The position numbers and the translations under genes were made by a program. From NCBI RefSeq assembly GCF_014066305.1, contig NW_023501042.1:620001-684000 (forward strand): 64,000 bases of DNA, written 5' to 3'. Positions 1 through 11,922 of the stretch are shown piece after piece (positions within the stretch are counted from its first letter, which is position 1; each line of letters starts with the position of its first letter). The notes below the pieces were generated by a model. It saw only the letters and a program-made list of their open reading frames with translations, made no database searches and was not told the origin of the DNA. The stretch comes from Letharia columbiana (taxonomy: Eukaryota; Ascomycota; Lecanoromycetes; Lecanorales; Parmeliaceae).

Positions 1-2628
1 GACTCCGGTCTGCATCGGAGATCCTGCGACGTGATCGATGGGATGGGGATGGAGGATGATTTGATTTGATTTGGTGTTTAGGGGCTGGGGAGGGGGGGGG
101 TTGATATGTCATTCCATCGCGACTGCGGGGATGAAAGGGATGATATGTGATGAGAAAGTCTTGCATGGATATAGCTTGATGCGCGATCGTGTGTATGATA
201 TTCCGTCCGTCACGTGTTGACTATGTACCTACCTATCTGTGCTCCTTTCTTTACGGTAATAGCGGTGGGGATTCCTCGGGACGGAGGAGGCCGGAAGCCT
301 GTTCTGTTCCTCAGCCTGATTTTGAGGGGCACAGATGGCTTATCCCATGCACTCACTGGCAGGGTTCGATGATCAAATCCCCACCGGGGCCTGAATGGAA
401 AGTTGCGTGAATGGGAAAAAAGGTCCATCGTTTTTTTTGAATCCCACAGTGACTCAACGACGAGAACGCCCACGAGAAAAATATTCGATTTGGCAAATTA
501 TTCTTCTTCTTCTTGAAATCGAACAGATCTAAAAATGTGCACCTGAAAGTGTTCTCTATCGTAAAGGCCGTTTACCGATTCCCAAGCTACTTATCGTGTC
601 ATAGTGAAAAGAGCCACCTTTACCACTCAGCCAAGACATATCATCATCGAACCCACGGCAGGCGCCAGGACAGGATCGATGGGCTCCGGTACCGATCATG
701 TTGGCTCGTAATCGTGTGCGGAAGCGGAGCGAGATAATTAGCCGATCATGCTGGACACTTTTACTTCCATCGCCGAGGATGACGCGGGCAGCTGGTACCA
801 ATTGTACAGACTTCGTAAGAGTACTGTAAGAGCGAATCGTCATCGTATGAAAAAGCATACATCATAAAGTAATCAATCAGGTCAGTCAATCAGTCAGTCA
901 ATCGGCAGCAAGCCACGTTTCGTTTCCCGCAAGCCCCTGACCCCTGACCCTGTTCCACGCCTCGTGGCGCGGTCATGGGTGCTTCAGCCGCGAATGCCCA
1001 ATCCTCGAAAATCCTCCGATGCGAAAATCCTCCGATGACGCTCATGCATACCTTCAGGGAGAGAGAGGGGGATCGAGAGCAGGGGGGCCACGGAGTTTGA
1101 CAAATGGACCCTGGGCCCCCATTTTTCCCATTTTTTTTAAATATTTTCGGTGGCTTGGGCTTTTCCTTTTTACAAATACTACTTTACACAATAGGTAGGA
1201 AAAATGCGGGTGATGATCTAGGTACTTTTAGATGGCAGTTGGACGAGGATCTGACCTCGGGAAGATAGGTACCTGGTATCGTTTGAGCTAACGGTTAGCG
1301 CGGAAGGCAATCGGAGATGAGAGATTGGGTGCGGTGAGGCTAATGCGGTGGCCGAGTCCCGTCTTTTTTTTTTGCTGCCTGCAGTAGTGTCTGTTTCATG
1401 GCTTGCACATCATCTCTCCTCTCTTGCTCCTCGATCCTTCTTTTCCTTGAAGTATGTATGTGGGTAAGGTATCCTGCGCGAGGCTTTGCACTCCCGAGGC
1501 GTGTGATTGATGGATCCCATCTGTCTCGCATCTGCGCTGGGTATTTCTGATAGGTGGCACACTCCTCGGAGGGATTCTCGAGGCCCCACGCCCAAGGTGC
1601 ATCTGGAATTCCTCACGATGGGTGTTCTCTACTATCAACCCAACATACCGACGGTCCGTCATAGACCAGGAACGGCCGGCCGTGTTGGACTCGTTAGCTA
1701 GCCGAGGCTCCCGAGGTGATCGAGATGTATGGTAGCATTGGTTAAGGTATGTCTCCTTTTTTGTTAGCTAAAGCTTGTCTCACTCTTAACGAATCACATT
1801 TCAAATGCCGTCTAACAGCGCTCCCTGTCCCACCGCCTCCCAAATTTTAACCCTGGCTCGAATTATTTGCCTGGGAGAAAAGAGGGTGTGAGACACCGGA
1901 GCTAGGCGAAAGTGCCTCCACGCTACCATAGCGCCCCCAGGGCAGTTAAGGTGAAGGCGTGTGCACGATGCTAGCCGGATGCGAGTAAGATCACGCCATG
2001 CCATGTGTTTTGGGGTACCTTGCATATAGCGTCCAAAGTTTCGTATCGGATAGCTTCCCTCCAAACGATTCGTTGCAACTGGCACTACTGGTCACCCTTT
2101 TTTTTCATCCTTTTTACCCTTTGACTTTGACCAATAGGATCTTGGGGAGCGGGGTGAGCCTCCTCTTCGGCTGACTTTAACTTTGATCATCTTTCCCACT
2201 CTTCCACTTCTTGCATCCTTAGTGCATTTCCCCACTCTAAATATCCCGTCTTACTTTACTTTTATCGAATGGTACCTTTCTTTCATCCTTCCCTAATGGA
2301 CACACCTCCGATCAATCACACCCATTATTATTATTATCATCTCGCGCCCGGCTGTCTTGTCACAATTGTGACTCCTTTCTCGTCGTTTGAGGTGGAATCT
2401 TGAATGTCATCGACGTGAGAGTATGCGACTGAGGCTGTATCTCGAGTCCTGTTCACCTGCCATTCCCTAACAATCACTTCTTCCATCCCACCCATAATCC
2501 TTCTTCTCCGAATCGACCCTCACCTTTCAGAGCTGCTGGTCTTCCGTCACTTCGGTCTTTCGTCTGATTCGTCGGAGTAAAACGGTGAAGATTGGCTTCA
2601 CACACACACCACGAGCACACGACGATCG
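1..2628. other. 5' spacer without a supportable gene
   Basis: No reading frame here has a recognisable domain, a convincing splice structure or conserved-looking composition; the open stretches on both strands are short and disagree with one another. The last 500 bases (about 2100-2600) are pyrimidine-rich with repeated ctt and ttcc tracts, which is usual for a fungal promoter and leader ahead of a plus-strand gene, and the receptor gene at 2716 follows. I see no tRNA, rRNA or mobile-element signature. Confidence 0.5.
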
Positions 2629-2652
2629 ATGAGTGTATACAGGAATAATTAG
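2629..2652 (+). promoter_or_regulatory. candidate upstream ORF in the leader of the RGS receptor gene
   Basis: A seven-codon ORF (ATG at 2629, TAG at 2650-2652) lies 63 nt upstream of the receptor ATG at 2716. If the transcript starts upstream of it, ribosomes would meet it first and it could damp translation. The transcription start is unknown, so this is only a positional inference. Confidence 0.25.
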
Positions 2653-2715
2653 CAGCACCGGAGACCGGTCTCCTCGTTCGGCAGCATTAATAATCGCGTC
2701 AGTCACATCGTCACA

Positions 2716-4784
2716 ATGGTGTACCTCAACCCAGGCGGATTCGACTTCGGATCGGAGAATCTGGACGGCTATGGCATTTCCAACATCGTCTTCATCGTCA
2801 TATACTCGCTCTTCTTCTACTCCGCATGCTTCTTCACCTGGATGTACCGCAAGCATCCCGTTCTCCGAATGCGCAACGTTCCCCTCATGCTCTTGTCCCT
2901 GCTCACCATGCATGTCTTCACCTTTGCCGTCATGATCGTCTACACAATGAACGGTGCCTTCCCGTGCCAGGTCGAGTACTGGTGCATGTGCTTGTACTTG
3001 CCCATCGGCATCGGCTTGTACCAGGCCTACAACCAGCAATTGCTCATCGTCAGTCGTGGCCAGGCGGCGTTGATCACAAAGGATGAGCTGTTCAAGCCGA
3101 TATTTCCAAAGGGAAAGGGATTTGGCGGTCCCAAGTATTGGGCTTTTCGCTTCAAGGTTTGGTGGCAGGGAGTCAGCTCAAAGGGGAAATACGAGGGGTT
3201 CGTGTTGATTGGCATCGTCATCCAGGTAGGCGCTGCTAACGTTTGACCATCACCATCGCTAACACATGGTCCTCCAGTTCACCGTGTCTTTCATCATCTA
3301 TAACATCTCGCGCAAATTCAACCACTACGGCATTGTCGACCATCATACATCTCCAGGCTTATGTCGGCGAGGGTGGGAATGGTAAGTCTGATCAGAGTGC
3401 GCTGGTTGCGAATCCACTAACAATGCGGAAGGGTTCCAACCGTAGTATGGCAATTTGCGTGGAATTATATTTTCGGTCCGTATCTGCTCTGGAATATTCG
3501 CATGATCAAAGACATCTACCATTGGCGGCTACAAACCACGCTTGCCATAATCGCTGGGTATGCTGGTCTGGTCCTCAACGAAGAAAGGAGGCTGACCGCA
3601 ATAGGCTTCCTGGAGCTCCCATATGGCTGGCAGCTGTATACAGCGACAAATTCGCGCCAGTCAACAAATACTGGCTCCCTGCAATGTGGTCCGTGACCCT
3701 CCAACCGCATGAGAAGCAGCCATGATCGCTAACCGACCTTTTTCAAGGCTCATTCCCGGCCTCATGACCATCGAAATCGTCACCCTCGGTTTCCCCATCT
3801 ACGCCATCTACAAGAACAAAAAAGGCCGCCCGCGAAGTCAACAACGCCCTCGCAGACTTCGACCAGAAGCACCTCCAATCCTTCGACGAGGGCACCACGC
3901 TCGGCGGCTCCGAACACTCCCTGAAAACCAAGGGTTCCTCCAGAGGCTCCAGCAAGAAAGGGAAAATGTACCCCATGGAATCCCTCGACGCCTGCCTGGC
4001 CGGCAACCACGACGGCCTCCAGGTCTACGCCTCCTGCATGGAGCTCAACGGCGAGAACATCATCTTCCTCACCAAAGTCATCGCCTTCACCCAGCAGTGC
4101 CAGCGCGCCTTCGCCGACGCCTGCCGCTCCACCGCCGAGTTCCGCCGAGCCCGCACCGCCATGTTCCGCGCCGGCCTCAGCATCTTCGTCTCCCTCGTCC
4201 ACGCCGGCACCGCCTCCTACCCCATCAACATCGAATCCCACATCTACGCCCGCCTCGACGCCGTCTTCGGCCCCGCCACCGCCCTCGTCGCCTCGGCCAA
4301 ACAGTCCCGGTCGCCCAGCATCGCGTCCCCCAACTCCAAGGTCACCCCCTGGGACGACCCCGCCGACACCTCCTCCGCCGCCAGCACCACCGCCGACCAC
4401 GACGACGGCCCCACCAACAAGAACAACAACAACGACAACAACAACAACAACAACAGCAACACCGCCGCCACCGGTGTGTACTTCGACACCGTCGCCGATA
4501 ACGACGCCATCGCCGAAAACTCCTACCCCATGCGCCCCATGGGCAAAGGCTCGCGCAACGAGAGCAGGGAGCACATCGTGCACGTGCGCGAAAACGAAGT
4601 CGGCGCCAACCCACGCGGCGGCGACGGCGACGGCGACCCGCTCGAGGGCGTCGCCGTGCCGGGCGAGTTCGACGAGCGCGTCTTCGACGCCGCCTTCAAG
4701 AGCGTGCGGTTCATGGTCTGGACGGAGACGTGGCAGCGCTACATGCACTGGAAGCGGAGGGAGGGCAGCGTGGTGGGGGATTAG
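2716..4784 (+). CDS. seven-transmembrane receptor with C-terminal RGS domain (class VI, GprK-like), frame-broken
   Basis: Fungal counterpart of the plant AtRGS1 layout: a seven-helix membrane receptor fused to a regulator of G-protein signalling domain that would speed GTP hydrolysis on a G-alpha subunit at the plasma membrane. Exons 2716-3225, 3278-3381, 3432-3557, 3605-3688 and 3748-4784 join in phase and give seven hydrophobic helices, the last reading IEIVTLGFPIYAIYK. The RGS part starts near 3966 (MYPMESLDACLAGN) with the typical PINIESHIY further on, an inserted poly-Asn/acidic stretch (4414-4560) and a final block DERVFDAAFKSVRFMVW. The frame changes by +1 between helix 7 and the RGS part, inside the A6 run at 3818-3823. 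The exons sum to 1861 nt, and one A fewer gives exactly 619 codons plus stop. Either a consensus error or a real null allele. Family call fairly sure; the cognate G-alpha is unknown. Confidence 0.8.
4414..4460 (+). repeat. AAC trinucleotide tract encoding poly-Asn inside the RGS protein
   Basis: An (AAC)n run with a few interruptions encodes a low-complexity Asn-rich linker between two halves of the RGS region. Such inserts are common in fungal signalling proteins and likely vary in length between strains. Confidence 0.8.
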
Positions 4785-5381
4785 AGCCGGGGGGGGTGGG
4801 GAGGGGGGTGTTGGATTCTGGTACATATTATTTTTGGGGGATGGATTTTGTGTGGTTGGGGTTGTGGGGGTAAGCGTGCGTTCGTGCTGGACTTGGCTCT
4901 ACTCTACCGGTAGAGAAGGGGGAATTTCTTGCGATTGCGATTGCATCATCTCTCGATGTGCGGTGGGGTGTTATGGGCGGAGAGAGGGGAAGGAAAAAAG
5001 TATAATAGATCAGATCAGATCAGATTCAATTCAATATATAAATAAATAAGTAAATCAATAAATAACATTCGGATTCAGAACCCGTCTGCCCGCTCGTCGG
5101 CAATGTATGCAGAGGTGGTGGTTGTGTACAAGATAATCCCCAGTCCCAAGCCGGCTCTTGACCTGTCCATCCACTCGGCTGTGAATCATCAGTCAAAGAA
5201 AACCGATCTAAAAACAACCCAAAAAATCCCAAAAAGCTCCCGACTCCAATCTCATCTCTAGATAGCAAAAGTATCAACCTCACCTCCCTCCCTCCCTCCA
5301 TCCATGCCCTTCCGACGAAATCCCCCGTCCATCGTAGAGCCAACACCCTTCCCCCATCGCCCACCTGCCACCAAACTCACC

Positions 5382-5506
5382 ACCCATCCATCCATCCATC
5401 CATCATCCACCATCCACACCATCCATCCATCCATCATCCATCGCCACCTTCCATCACACCAAACTCATCCATCCATCACATCCATCCACACATCCACCGA
5501 TCCATA
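5382..5506. repeat. (CCAT)n / (ATCC)n microsatellite
   Basis: Imperfect tetranucleotide repeat of CCAT units broken by short interruptions over about 125 bp. Confidence 0.85.
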
Positions 5507-5662
5507 AAACACCAGATACCGAACAGTACCCTAACCACCACCTCAACCCCCACCTTAACAACCCTTGTTACGCTATGAAACGACACGATAGCAACGCAAC
5601 GACGCCAACACACGCGCCGCCGCCGTGGATACGATAGGATGGTATACCGTTCTACCGATGGC

Positions 5663-5715
5663 ATTCACTCACTCACTCACTCACTCACTCACTCACTCAC
5701 TCACTCACCCACTCA
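5663..5715. repeat. (ACTC)n microsatellite
   Basis: About twelve almost uninterrupted ACTC units. It should be length-polymorphic. Confidence 0.9.
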
Positions 5716-6188
5716 CGCCATCGGTAGCGATTAACGAGAGAGAGGGTGTGTGTGTGTGTGGATGTGGATGTGGATGTGGATTACGCTACTTAGTCAGTTA
5801 CTTCCTTACTTACTGACTCACTGATTAAGATTAAGATTATCCAGGGGGCGAAGAAAGCGGAATAGGATCGAACGGAACAAAAGCCAGTACTCACATACAC
5901 CTCCTCTAGACCACCGTGTCCCAGCGCATTATACATCCCCTTCGCAAGCAGAGGCGGACCGGACCGGACCGGACCGGGCGATGAGGAGGAAGGAGGGGGG
6001 AGGGGGAGGGAGGGGGGAAGGGAAGATGAGGGAGGAGAGGGCAATTTCAGCACGCGCGTGGAATTCGATAAGATACACATTCGCGCCTTCCCCCGTTTTC
6101 AACCATCGTATGCGTATGCGTCGTATGCGTCGTATGCGTCCCAGCGTCCCAGCGTCCCAGCGTCCAATCCACCCAATCACCCTCGTCA

Positions 6189-6266
6189 GTACTCTTTCTT
6201 TCTTTCTTTCTTATCGGAATAAACAAAACGAACGAATGAACAAACGAACGAACGAACGAACGAGCG
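6189..6266. repeat. (CTTT)n followed by (AACG)n microsatellites
   Basis: A short CTTT run at 6190-6212 is followed, after a 10-base gap, by an AACG/AACGA run ending near 6266. Confidence 0.8.
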
Positions 6267-6400
6267 AGTTATGAAAACCCCCCCGCCCCCGGCAGATCGG
6301 ATCGTTCGTTTTTGGAATTCGGGCTGGGGGAAGAAAGAAACGAGCTGATGCGTTTGCGAGGACGTACGTACGTAGTCCATGGGGTGAGGTTGATGGTGTA

Positions 6401-6608
6401 CGCCCGTGGGTGGGGAAGGTGGGGAAGGTGGGTAGAGGTGGGGAAGGTGGGTAAGGTGGGGAAAAAGGTGGGTAAGGTGGGGTAGGGAAGATGGGAGGGA
6501 GGGAGGGAGAGAGGAGGGGAGGGAGGGAGGGAGGGAGGGAGGAGGGAGGGAGAGAGGGAGGGAGAGGGAGGGGAGGGGGGAGAGGAGGGAGAGAGGGAGA
6601 GGGAGATG
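6401..6608. repeat. polypurine GGGA/GGGAAGGT tract with many G-runs
   Basis: About 200 bp of nearly pure purine on the plus strand, first built of GGTGGGGAAGGT-like units, then of GGGA and GAGGGA. There are dozens of G3-G4 runs separated by one to four bases, so quadruplex or triplex formation is possible. Nothing in it is coding. Confidence 0.85.
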
Positions 6609-6818
6609 GCTCGGTGGGTTTGACTGACTTACTTACTTACTGAATTACTTACGTTTGCGCTCTTCTGTCCTGTCCTATCCTGTCCTGTTTCTATCCTGTT
6701 TCCATGGCCGGCTGGCTGGGCATGGATGCGCTCGGGGTGTGAGAAGCTTCTTTATGCTGTATTTGTCCATCCGTATTGTACTGTAGCCTACTGCAAGCAT
6801 GGCACGATTGATTGAGTA

Positions 6819-6848
6819 GTGAGTGAGTGAGTGAGTGAGTGAGTGAGT
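6819..6848. repeat. (GTGA)n microsatellite
   Basis: Seven consecutive GTGA units. Confidence 0.85.
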
Positions 6849-7170
6849 TGGAGTCGTTGATCTGAAGCCGGCGGTGGAGAATGGGTGATAGCGGATCTAC
6901 AATTTTTAGGACCGGAGAGGCGGGATTTATCGGCGGGATGATGATGATGATGGGTACGGGGGATGGGGGGTTCGAGGTTCGAGGTTGAGAGGTTTAGGTG
7001 TTGAGGGTTGAGATTGAGGGGTTAGGGAGGTTGAGAGGTTTAGGTGTTGAGGGTTGAGATGGGGGGGGGGATGTGGATGGGACCGGACTGGACTAAAGTG
7101 TAGAGTTGGGTTTTTCGGTGTTGGGGAGGTTCAAGGTATATATATAGATATTTAAGGAAGATTGTGGAGG

Positions 7171-7550
7171 ATGGGGGATGGAGGTTTGGACAAGGTGATT
7201 GCTGAGGTGAATCTTCTATTTCCCGTCTCATATGAGAGGGAGGGCTGTCTTAAATCAGTGGTATGGATATATCCGTGTGGAATGCTGAGTAGCGTGAGCG
7301 ACTGTTGCAAAACCTTGAACAACTTGGGCATCGTGAATACAGCCAATGCTGAGAACACGTTCTTGCAATGGGATTCCATATCGTATAGAACGGCGATGAT
7401 CACTCAACTGCGAGAAGAGCTCGACAAGAGGGTAAGTGATGACTATGTTTTTGCTTCCGTCCCTAAGAACGGATTGTTGAACAGATCGGCTGGGCTTCGA
7501 GAACGACGGTGCGGAATGGCATGAGACATTCTCCTCCGTCTGGACACTGA
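7171..7550 (+). CDS. possible small two-exon hypothetical protein
   Basis: An ATG at 7171 opens a frame to 7431, followed by a well-formed 53-nt intron (7432-7484, donor GTAAGT, acceptor ACAG) and a short second exon ending in TGA at 7548-7550, in total 108 codons. The first exon contains ordinary-looking sequence (ENTFLQWDSISYRTAMITQL). No domain is recognised, there is no neighbour it obviously belongs with, and the same frame also runs through the intron to a stop at 7524. The intron signals are the main reason to list it. Confidence 0.3.
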
Positions 7551-8456
7551 GACTTTGATTAAAAGTCACGCAAATTGCGCCTGACCAGTCCGGTGACATG
7601 AGTGGGCTTTCCTCGCTTCTCTGCTTCGTTGATCACCAGGCTGGGATATGGAAAAACGGAGCCTGATATTTTCGATGGCGGTGTGAGAAGATCTAATCTT
7701 CGTTTCGGATTTCAGCACCAAGGAATGGGGGAATTTGAGATGGCTGAGGAAGATGGGGATATGGCGAATACATTGATGACATTGATCTGTCTAAGAGTCG
7801 TTTTTCTTCTTGCAAAGAGCACTATTTAACGGGTCTCACTCTCCTACCCATCATTTATACGTACCTAAGCTGGGATGTCCTTCCCTATCTCACATTCTCT
7901 TCCCCACCAATCCCCAGTCTACCTCCCAAACATCTAAAAGCCTCCTACCACCACCATTCCCAAGTATAATCTTCAGGTACCCACGGCTCACCAAAACATC
8001 CGTAACACGTGCCCATGTCACATTGATTGACTATTTCTCTTCACCCCAAAAAAGCGCTCCCTGATAGACATCATCACCCCTTTGTACTTTGGTCCATGGA
8101 GAATCCGCCGCCCTGCTTCGAGCCCTCGTGTACCCGCGAAGCGATTTCCGATCGCGGAAAGCCGCGTGGAGCTAGCAGGTCGGTCGCTGAGCGCTTGATA
8201 TCACCATCTTCGGTGCCGGTCGGCTTCAAGGGTTGAGACTTTCGTGGGAGTTTGAGGCTTGGAGCGGATCAAGGCGTAGAAAAAGGGGCCGGCTTGACTC
8301 GAAGTTGTGATTTGAAGTCCCTAAGTGATATGGGTAATCAATTTTGATGGGTAATCTTACTTGTTCCTCGTTCGAACCACCACCTCTCATGCAATCAATT
8401 TTCTTGTTCAAATCAAAAATCGAAATACAGAGCTACCACTTCTGATACCCTTGAAA
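7551..8456. other. spacer upstream of the MFS gene
   Basis: No supportable gene. The longest open frame (7602-7829, plus) has no recognisable motif. From about 7830 to 8060 the plus strand is C/T-rich, compatible with the promoter or leader of the downstream transporter gene. Confidence 0.45.
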
Positions 8457-10071
8457 ATGACAGCATCGACGGACCCTCCTGCTCCGGGCTCTTCATTCCC
8501 TCGCAGAGATCAGCAAAGCATCATCAACAATGATATCGAATCACAACTAGAAGAAATCGAGCAGACACCACTCCCACCGACCGACCGAGGAAAAGCGGCA
8601 TGGCTGGTCCTCGCCGGATGTTCCATCATCCAAGCGCCAGTCTGGGGTACGCAATGGAGATTGAACACGGCGGGCTAACAATCCCGTCATGTACTAATCT
8701 CAGCGAGCAAGATTTTCTCTCGGTTTCGGCGTCTTCCAGGAATATTACATGAGGCTGCCGGATCTCAAAGGTGACAGGGCCAGTATCGCTAGCATTGGCA
8801 CCCTCCGTATGCATCTCCAATGTCACAGAAAAACCTACAAATTGAAAGCAGTCGGTCATGGACGATGGTAACTCACGAGTATATCCGTACCGCAGGGGAT
8901 CCTGTACCTTTCCCCCCCCCTAACCTTCACCCTTTTAACGCGATACCCCCTTCTCCGCCCCTTCTTCGGGCCCCTCGGCCTCTTCGTCTCCACCATCGCT
9001 CTCATCCTCTCATCCTTCGCCACCTCCACATGGCAGCTCAAAGTCACCCAAGGCGTCATCTGCGCCCTCGGCAGTGGATTTCTGTAGAGTCCGACAACAC
9101 TTTATCTCGACGAGTGGTGGATTCGACGAAAAGGGCTGGCGTACGGAGTCATGTTGGGGAGTAAGAGCGCCGCGGGTGTGGGATTGCCGTTCGTGATGCG
9201 ATTCTTGCTGGACAGATATGGGTTTCGAACCACGATAAGAGCGTGGGCTGTCGCTTCCGTGCGTCTTCCGGCAATGCTCCCGTTTCACTCACATCCATAC
9301 ATACATTCACCTCTTTTCTAGATCGATCAGAAACGCTAACGATCCAACCACCCAGCTCGCCCTCACCGCCCCCCTCCTCTACTTCCTCCGCCCTCGCATC
9401 CCACCGCCAAGCTCAACCTCCCCACAGCGGCTTTCGTTGTCCTTTTTGAAACTCCAGTCCTTCTGGATGCTGCAACCGGGCAACATACTCCAATCCCTCG
9501 GCCACTCCCTCCCGACCACCTACCTCGCCCCCTACGCCCGCGCCATCGGCCTCGACGCCACGACCGGCACCCTCATGATCGCCCTGCTCAACGCGACCAG
9601 CGTGCCCGGCAGCGTCCTGATCGGCATGCTGGGCGACCGCTTTCACGTCACCACCGTCGTCCTCGTCTGTACCCTCGGCTCCGCCCTCGCCACGCTCGTC
9701 TTCTGCGACCGGGTCGCCCTCCTGGCCGTCTTCGCCATCCTGTACGGCTTCTTCGCCGGCGGCAACAGCGCTATGTGGTCCGGGGTGCTCATGTGCGTCA
9801 AGGAGGAGACGTCGGCGCTCGAAACGGGGCTCGTGTTTGGACTGCTGGCTGGGGGGAGGTCGGGGAGTGTGGTCAGTGGGCCGTTGAGTACCGCGCGCGC
9901 TTGTGCGGGGTGGTTGGGTTGGTCCCTTGTGAATGGGGATTGGCGGGCGGAGCGGGGGTTAGGCAGATGGGCTATGAGACGCAGTATGGATGGTTGATTG
10001 TCTTTACCGGCATCACTGCGCTGTTAGGGGGGTGGGGGTGGGGGTGGAGAATGGTGAAGAGGTTTGTTTGA
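8457..10071 (+). pseudogene. MFS transporter of the fungal monocarboxylate type, damaged
   Basis: Plasma-membrane permease family (12 helices, H+-coupled uptake of monocarboxylates or related acids in characterised members). Approximate exons: 8457-8646, 8708-8806, 8896-9258, 9356-9887, 9963-10071. Diagnostic pieces: charged N-tail then AAWLVLAGCSIIQAPVWG, GFGVFQEYY, TLYLDEWWIRRKGLAYG (the loop 4/5 region), SFLKLQSFWMLQPGN after the central loop, and GWLIVFTGITALLGGW near the end. Lesions: an in-frame TAG at 9085-9087 in the middle of a helix, a phase mismatch between the second and third exons, and another between the last two. The frame stays correct on both sides of the TAG. With three separate problems a pseudogene is likelier than one sequencing slip. 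Substrate cannot be deduced. Confidence 0.75.
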
Positions 10072-10749
10072 GAGGGATGGGCATCGTGCGGTAGAGGTTT
10101 TGTTGGTGTCTTTTCTTTTTGTGATTAATTTTGCAAAGCTCGATGGTGAGCGCTGGGCCGAAAGTCAGTTGAAGAAAAACTATAGAATTCGTTGCATTGC
10201 AAGTGCTGGTTAAATATAGAATGTGTTTCACGTGATCAAGGTTTAAGCGCAGCAATCGGAATGCGGCGGAATGAAACCTCCGATGACCGCGAAGGCGGAA
10301 CTGAGGGTTACTTAGCTGTGCAACATGCTCGTGATAAGGAAGGGATGAGAGGATAGAATAGTGCACAGCACAGTCGAATGCGTCGCTACGAGAGTTTCGA
10401 GGTGACGATAGGACTAAGAGAGGATGGGCGTCTGATGGACAAGGCAAGAGCAAGGGCGAAGGGTTATACAATTGATTTGGGTGGAAGCTTACGACGAATT
10501 GGCACTATCCCTACATACAAGTCAGACATATCAGTCACCTAATTTTCCCTACTAGACAGGTCCACAACAAGCCGTGGATACGCAAGCGCAAGGTATGACT
10601 GGACAAGAATGATATCATACCGCTCGCCCTAATGTCGAGATGACTCACTGCAACCGTGCCGATATATAAAACCAGCCCCAACACCCCATCCAGCAAAGCC
10701 CACTCCCACCCACAACCTCTGAATCGCAGACTCTCCACGCCCGCCCACA
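10072..10749. other. spacer between the MFS and GNAT genes
   Basis: Nothing supportable. A 152-codon minus-strand frame (10013-10471) overlaps the 3' end of the MFS gene and has neither a family motif nor splice support. The last 100 bases before 10750 look like an ordinary leader. Confidence 0.5.
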
Positions 10750-11786
10750 ATGGCATTCACCCTCCAACCCGTCGGACCCGCAGATGTCTCAGACATCACG
10801 CGAATCTTCCAATCCGCATTCGCAAACGACCACATAATGAGTCATTTCCACCCCCGCACCCCCGACCGCCTGAAGTGGGACCAAGATTTCCAATTCTTCT
10901 CCACGCAGATCGCAGAGAGCGCAGCATACGGCGGCCGTCTCACGAAAGTTGTCGAGGAAAGTTCCGGGTTAGTAAAACCCACTCCCTCTTCCCTGCCCCT
11001 ACTATCCACACGCACATTAGACACACGAATGAAGCTTGTCGAGGACATTCTCTATGATTCTTCTCTGTTGTCAGATGAATATCTAATTTTCTTCCGGTTT
11101 AGCAAAACGGTCGCCTTCTCGAAGTGGGATTATCCTCACGCGCTTACGGCGGAGCAACGGGCGGAGAAGAAGCGGAAGGCGATGGAGGATAGGCTGAAGA
11201 AGGTGGTAGAGGGGAGTAATGAGGGGTTGATGAAGGATTTTTTCACGCAATTGATTGCGGGAAGGGAGAGGTGGCTTGTGCCGGAGAAGACGTTTTGTAA
11301 GTTACTTTTACTTTTTTCTTGCCTGACTCCGATCTATTGGTGCAATCTGCGCCCATACCTTGATGCAGCAATTTCCATAGCTCTGTTACACCTACTCCTA
11401 AGCCGGATGGCTAGCACTCGGAGCCAAAGGACCATCTGAACCAAGCACGGCGCTAGATTGCATTGGACTCACCTCGTTACTCCACCATATGCTCACGTCC
11501 ACCAGTCCTCCACATCCTCGCCGTCGACCCCGCCTACCAGCGCCGGGGTCTGGGCTCCATGCTCATCCGTCCGGGTCTCGAAGATGCGGACAAAGCCGGC
11601 GCACAGACCTACATTGAAGCCTCGCCTGATGGATTGCCGCTGTATCTGAAACATGGATGGGAGCCGGTGGATAAGATGGTGATTGATATGGGAAAGCATG
11701 GAGCGGGCAGTGGGGTGGAGGTTATGCCGTTTTTGATGAGGGAGGCGAACGCACCGAACAAAGTTGGGAAGAAGATTGATCTATGA
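10750..11786 (+). CDS. GNAT-family N-acetyltransferase
   Basis: Transfers acetyl from acetyl-CoA to an amine substrate; in fungi such short cytosolic GNATs are mostly uncharacterised. Exons 10750-10967, 11103-11296 and 11506-11786 join in phase to exactly 230 codons plus TGA. Exon 1 gives the N-terminal strand and helix (VGPADVSDITRIFQSAFAND). Exon 3 carries the acetyl-CoA site: strand LHILAVDPAYQ followed by the pyrophosphate loop QRRGLGSMLI, then YIEASPDGLPLYLKHGWEPV, the usual motif B ending in a G-[FWY] after the helix. The ATG is the only one fitting this frame. The two introns, 135 and 209 nt, are longer than most in the window. No damage seen. Substrate unknown. Confidence 0.85.
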
Positions 11787-11922
11787 GATTGGGGAGAGGT
11801 TGGATAGTCGATATTCTGATCTGCAAATATGCTTGGCCCCAGTAATGGCTCACGGTCATCCTGTCTAGCATGCAAACTCCTATTATGATCCCCCAATGAG
11901 GCCGAGATCCTTCCATTTGCAG

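Larger units (their letters stand above)
4785..7170. other. microsatellite-rich intergenic spacer
   Basis: About 2.4 kb with no supportable gene. It starts with the G-rich 3' end of the receptor gene and then carries at least six separate short tandem repeats (listed individually where clear), including (CCAT)n, (ACTC)n, (CTTT)n, (AACG)n, a long polypurine block and (GTGA)n. Open frames in it (for example on the minus strand near 5800-6080 and 6190-6380) are translated repeats, not genes. Confidence 0.65.

Noticed and set aside
3780..4826. 348-codon minus-strand ORF
   Set aside because: Antisense shadow of the GC-rich last exon of the RGS receptor; composition is Val/Gly/Ala repeats.
4474..5049. 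191-codon plus-strand ORF
   Set aside because: Out-of-frame reading of the RGS exon running into the 3' spacer.
10013..10471. 152-codon minus-strand ORF
   Set aside because: Overlaps the 3' end of the MFS gene; no motif and no splice or start context.
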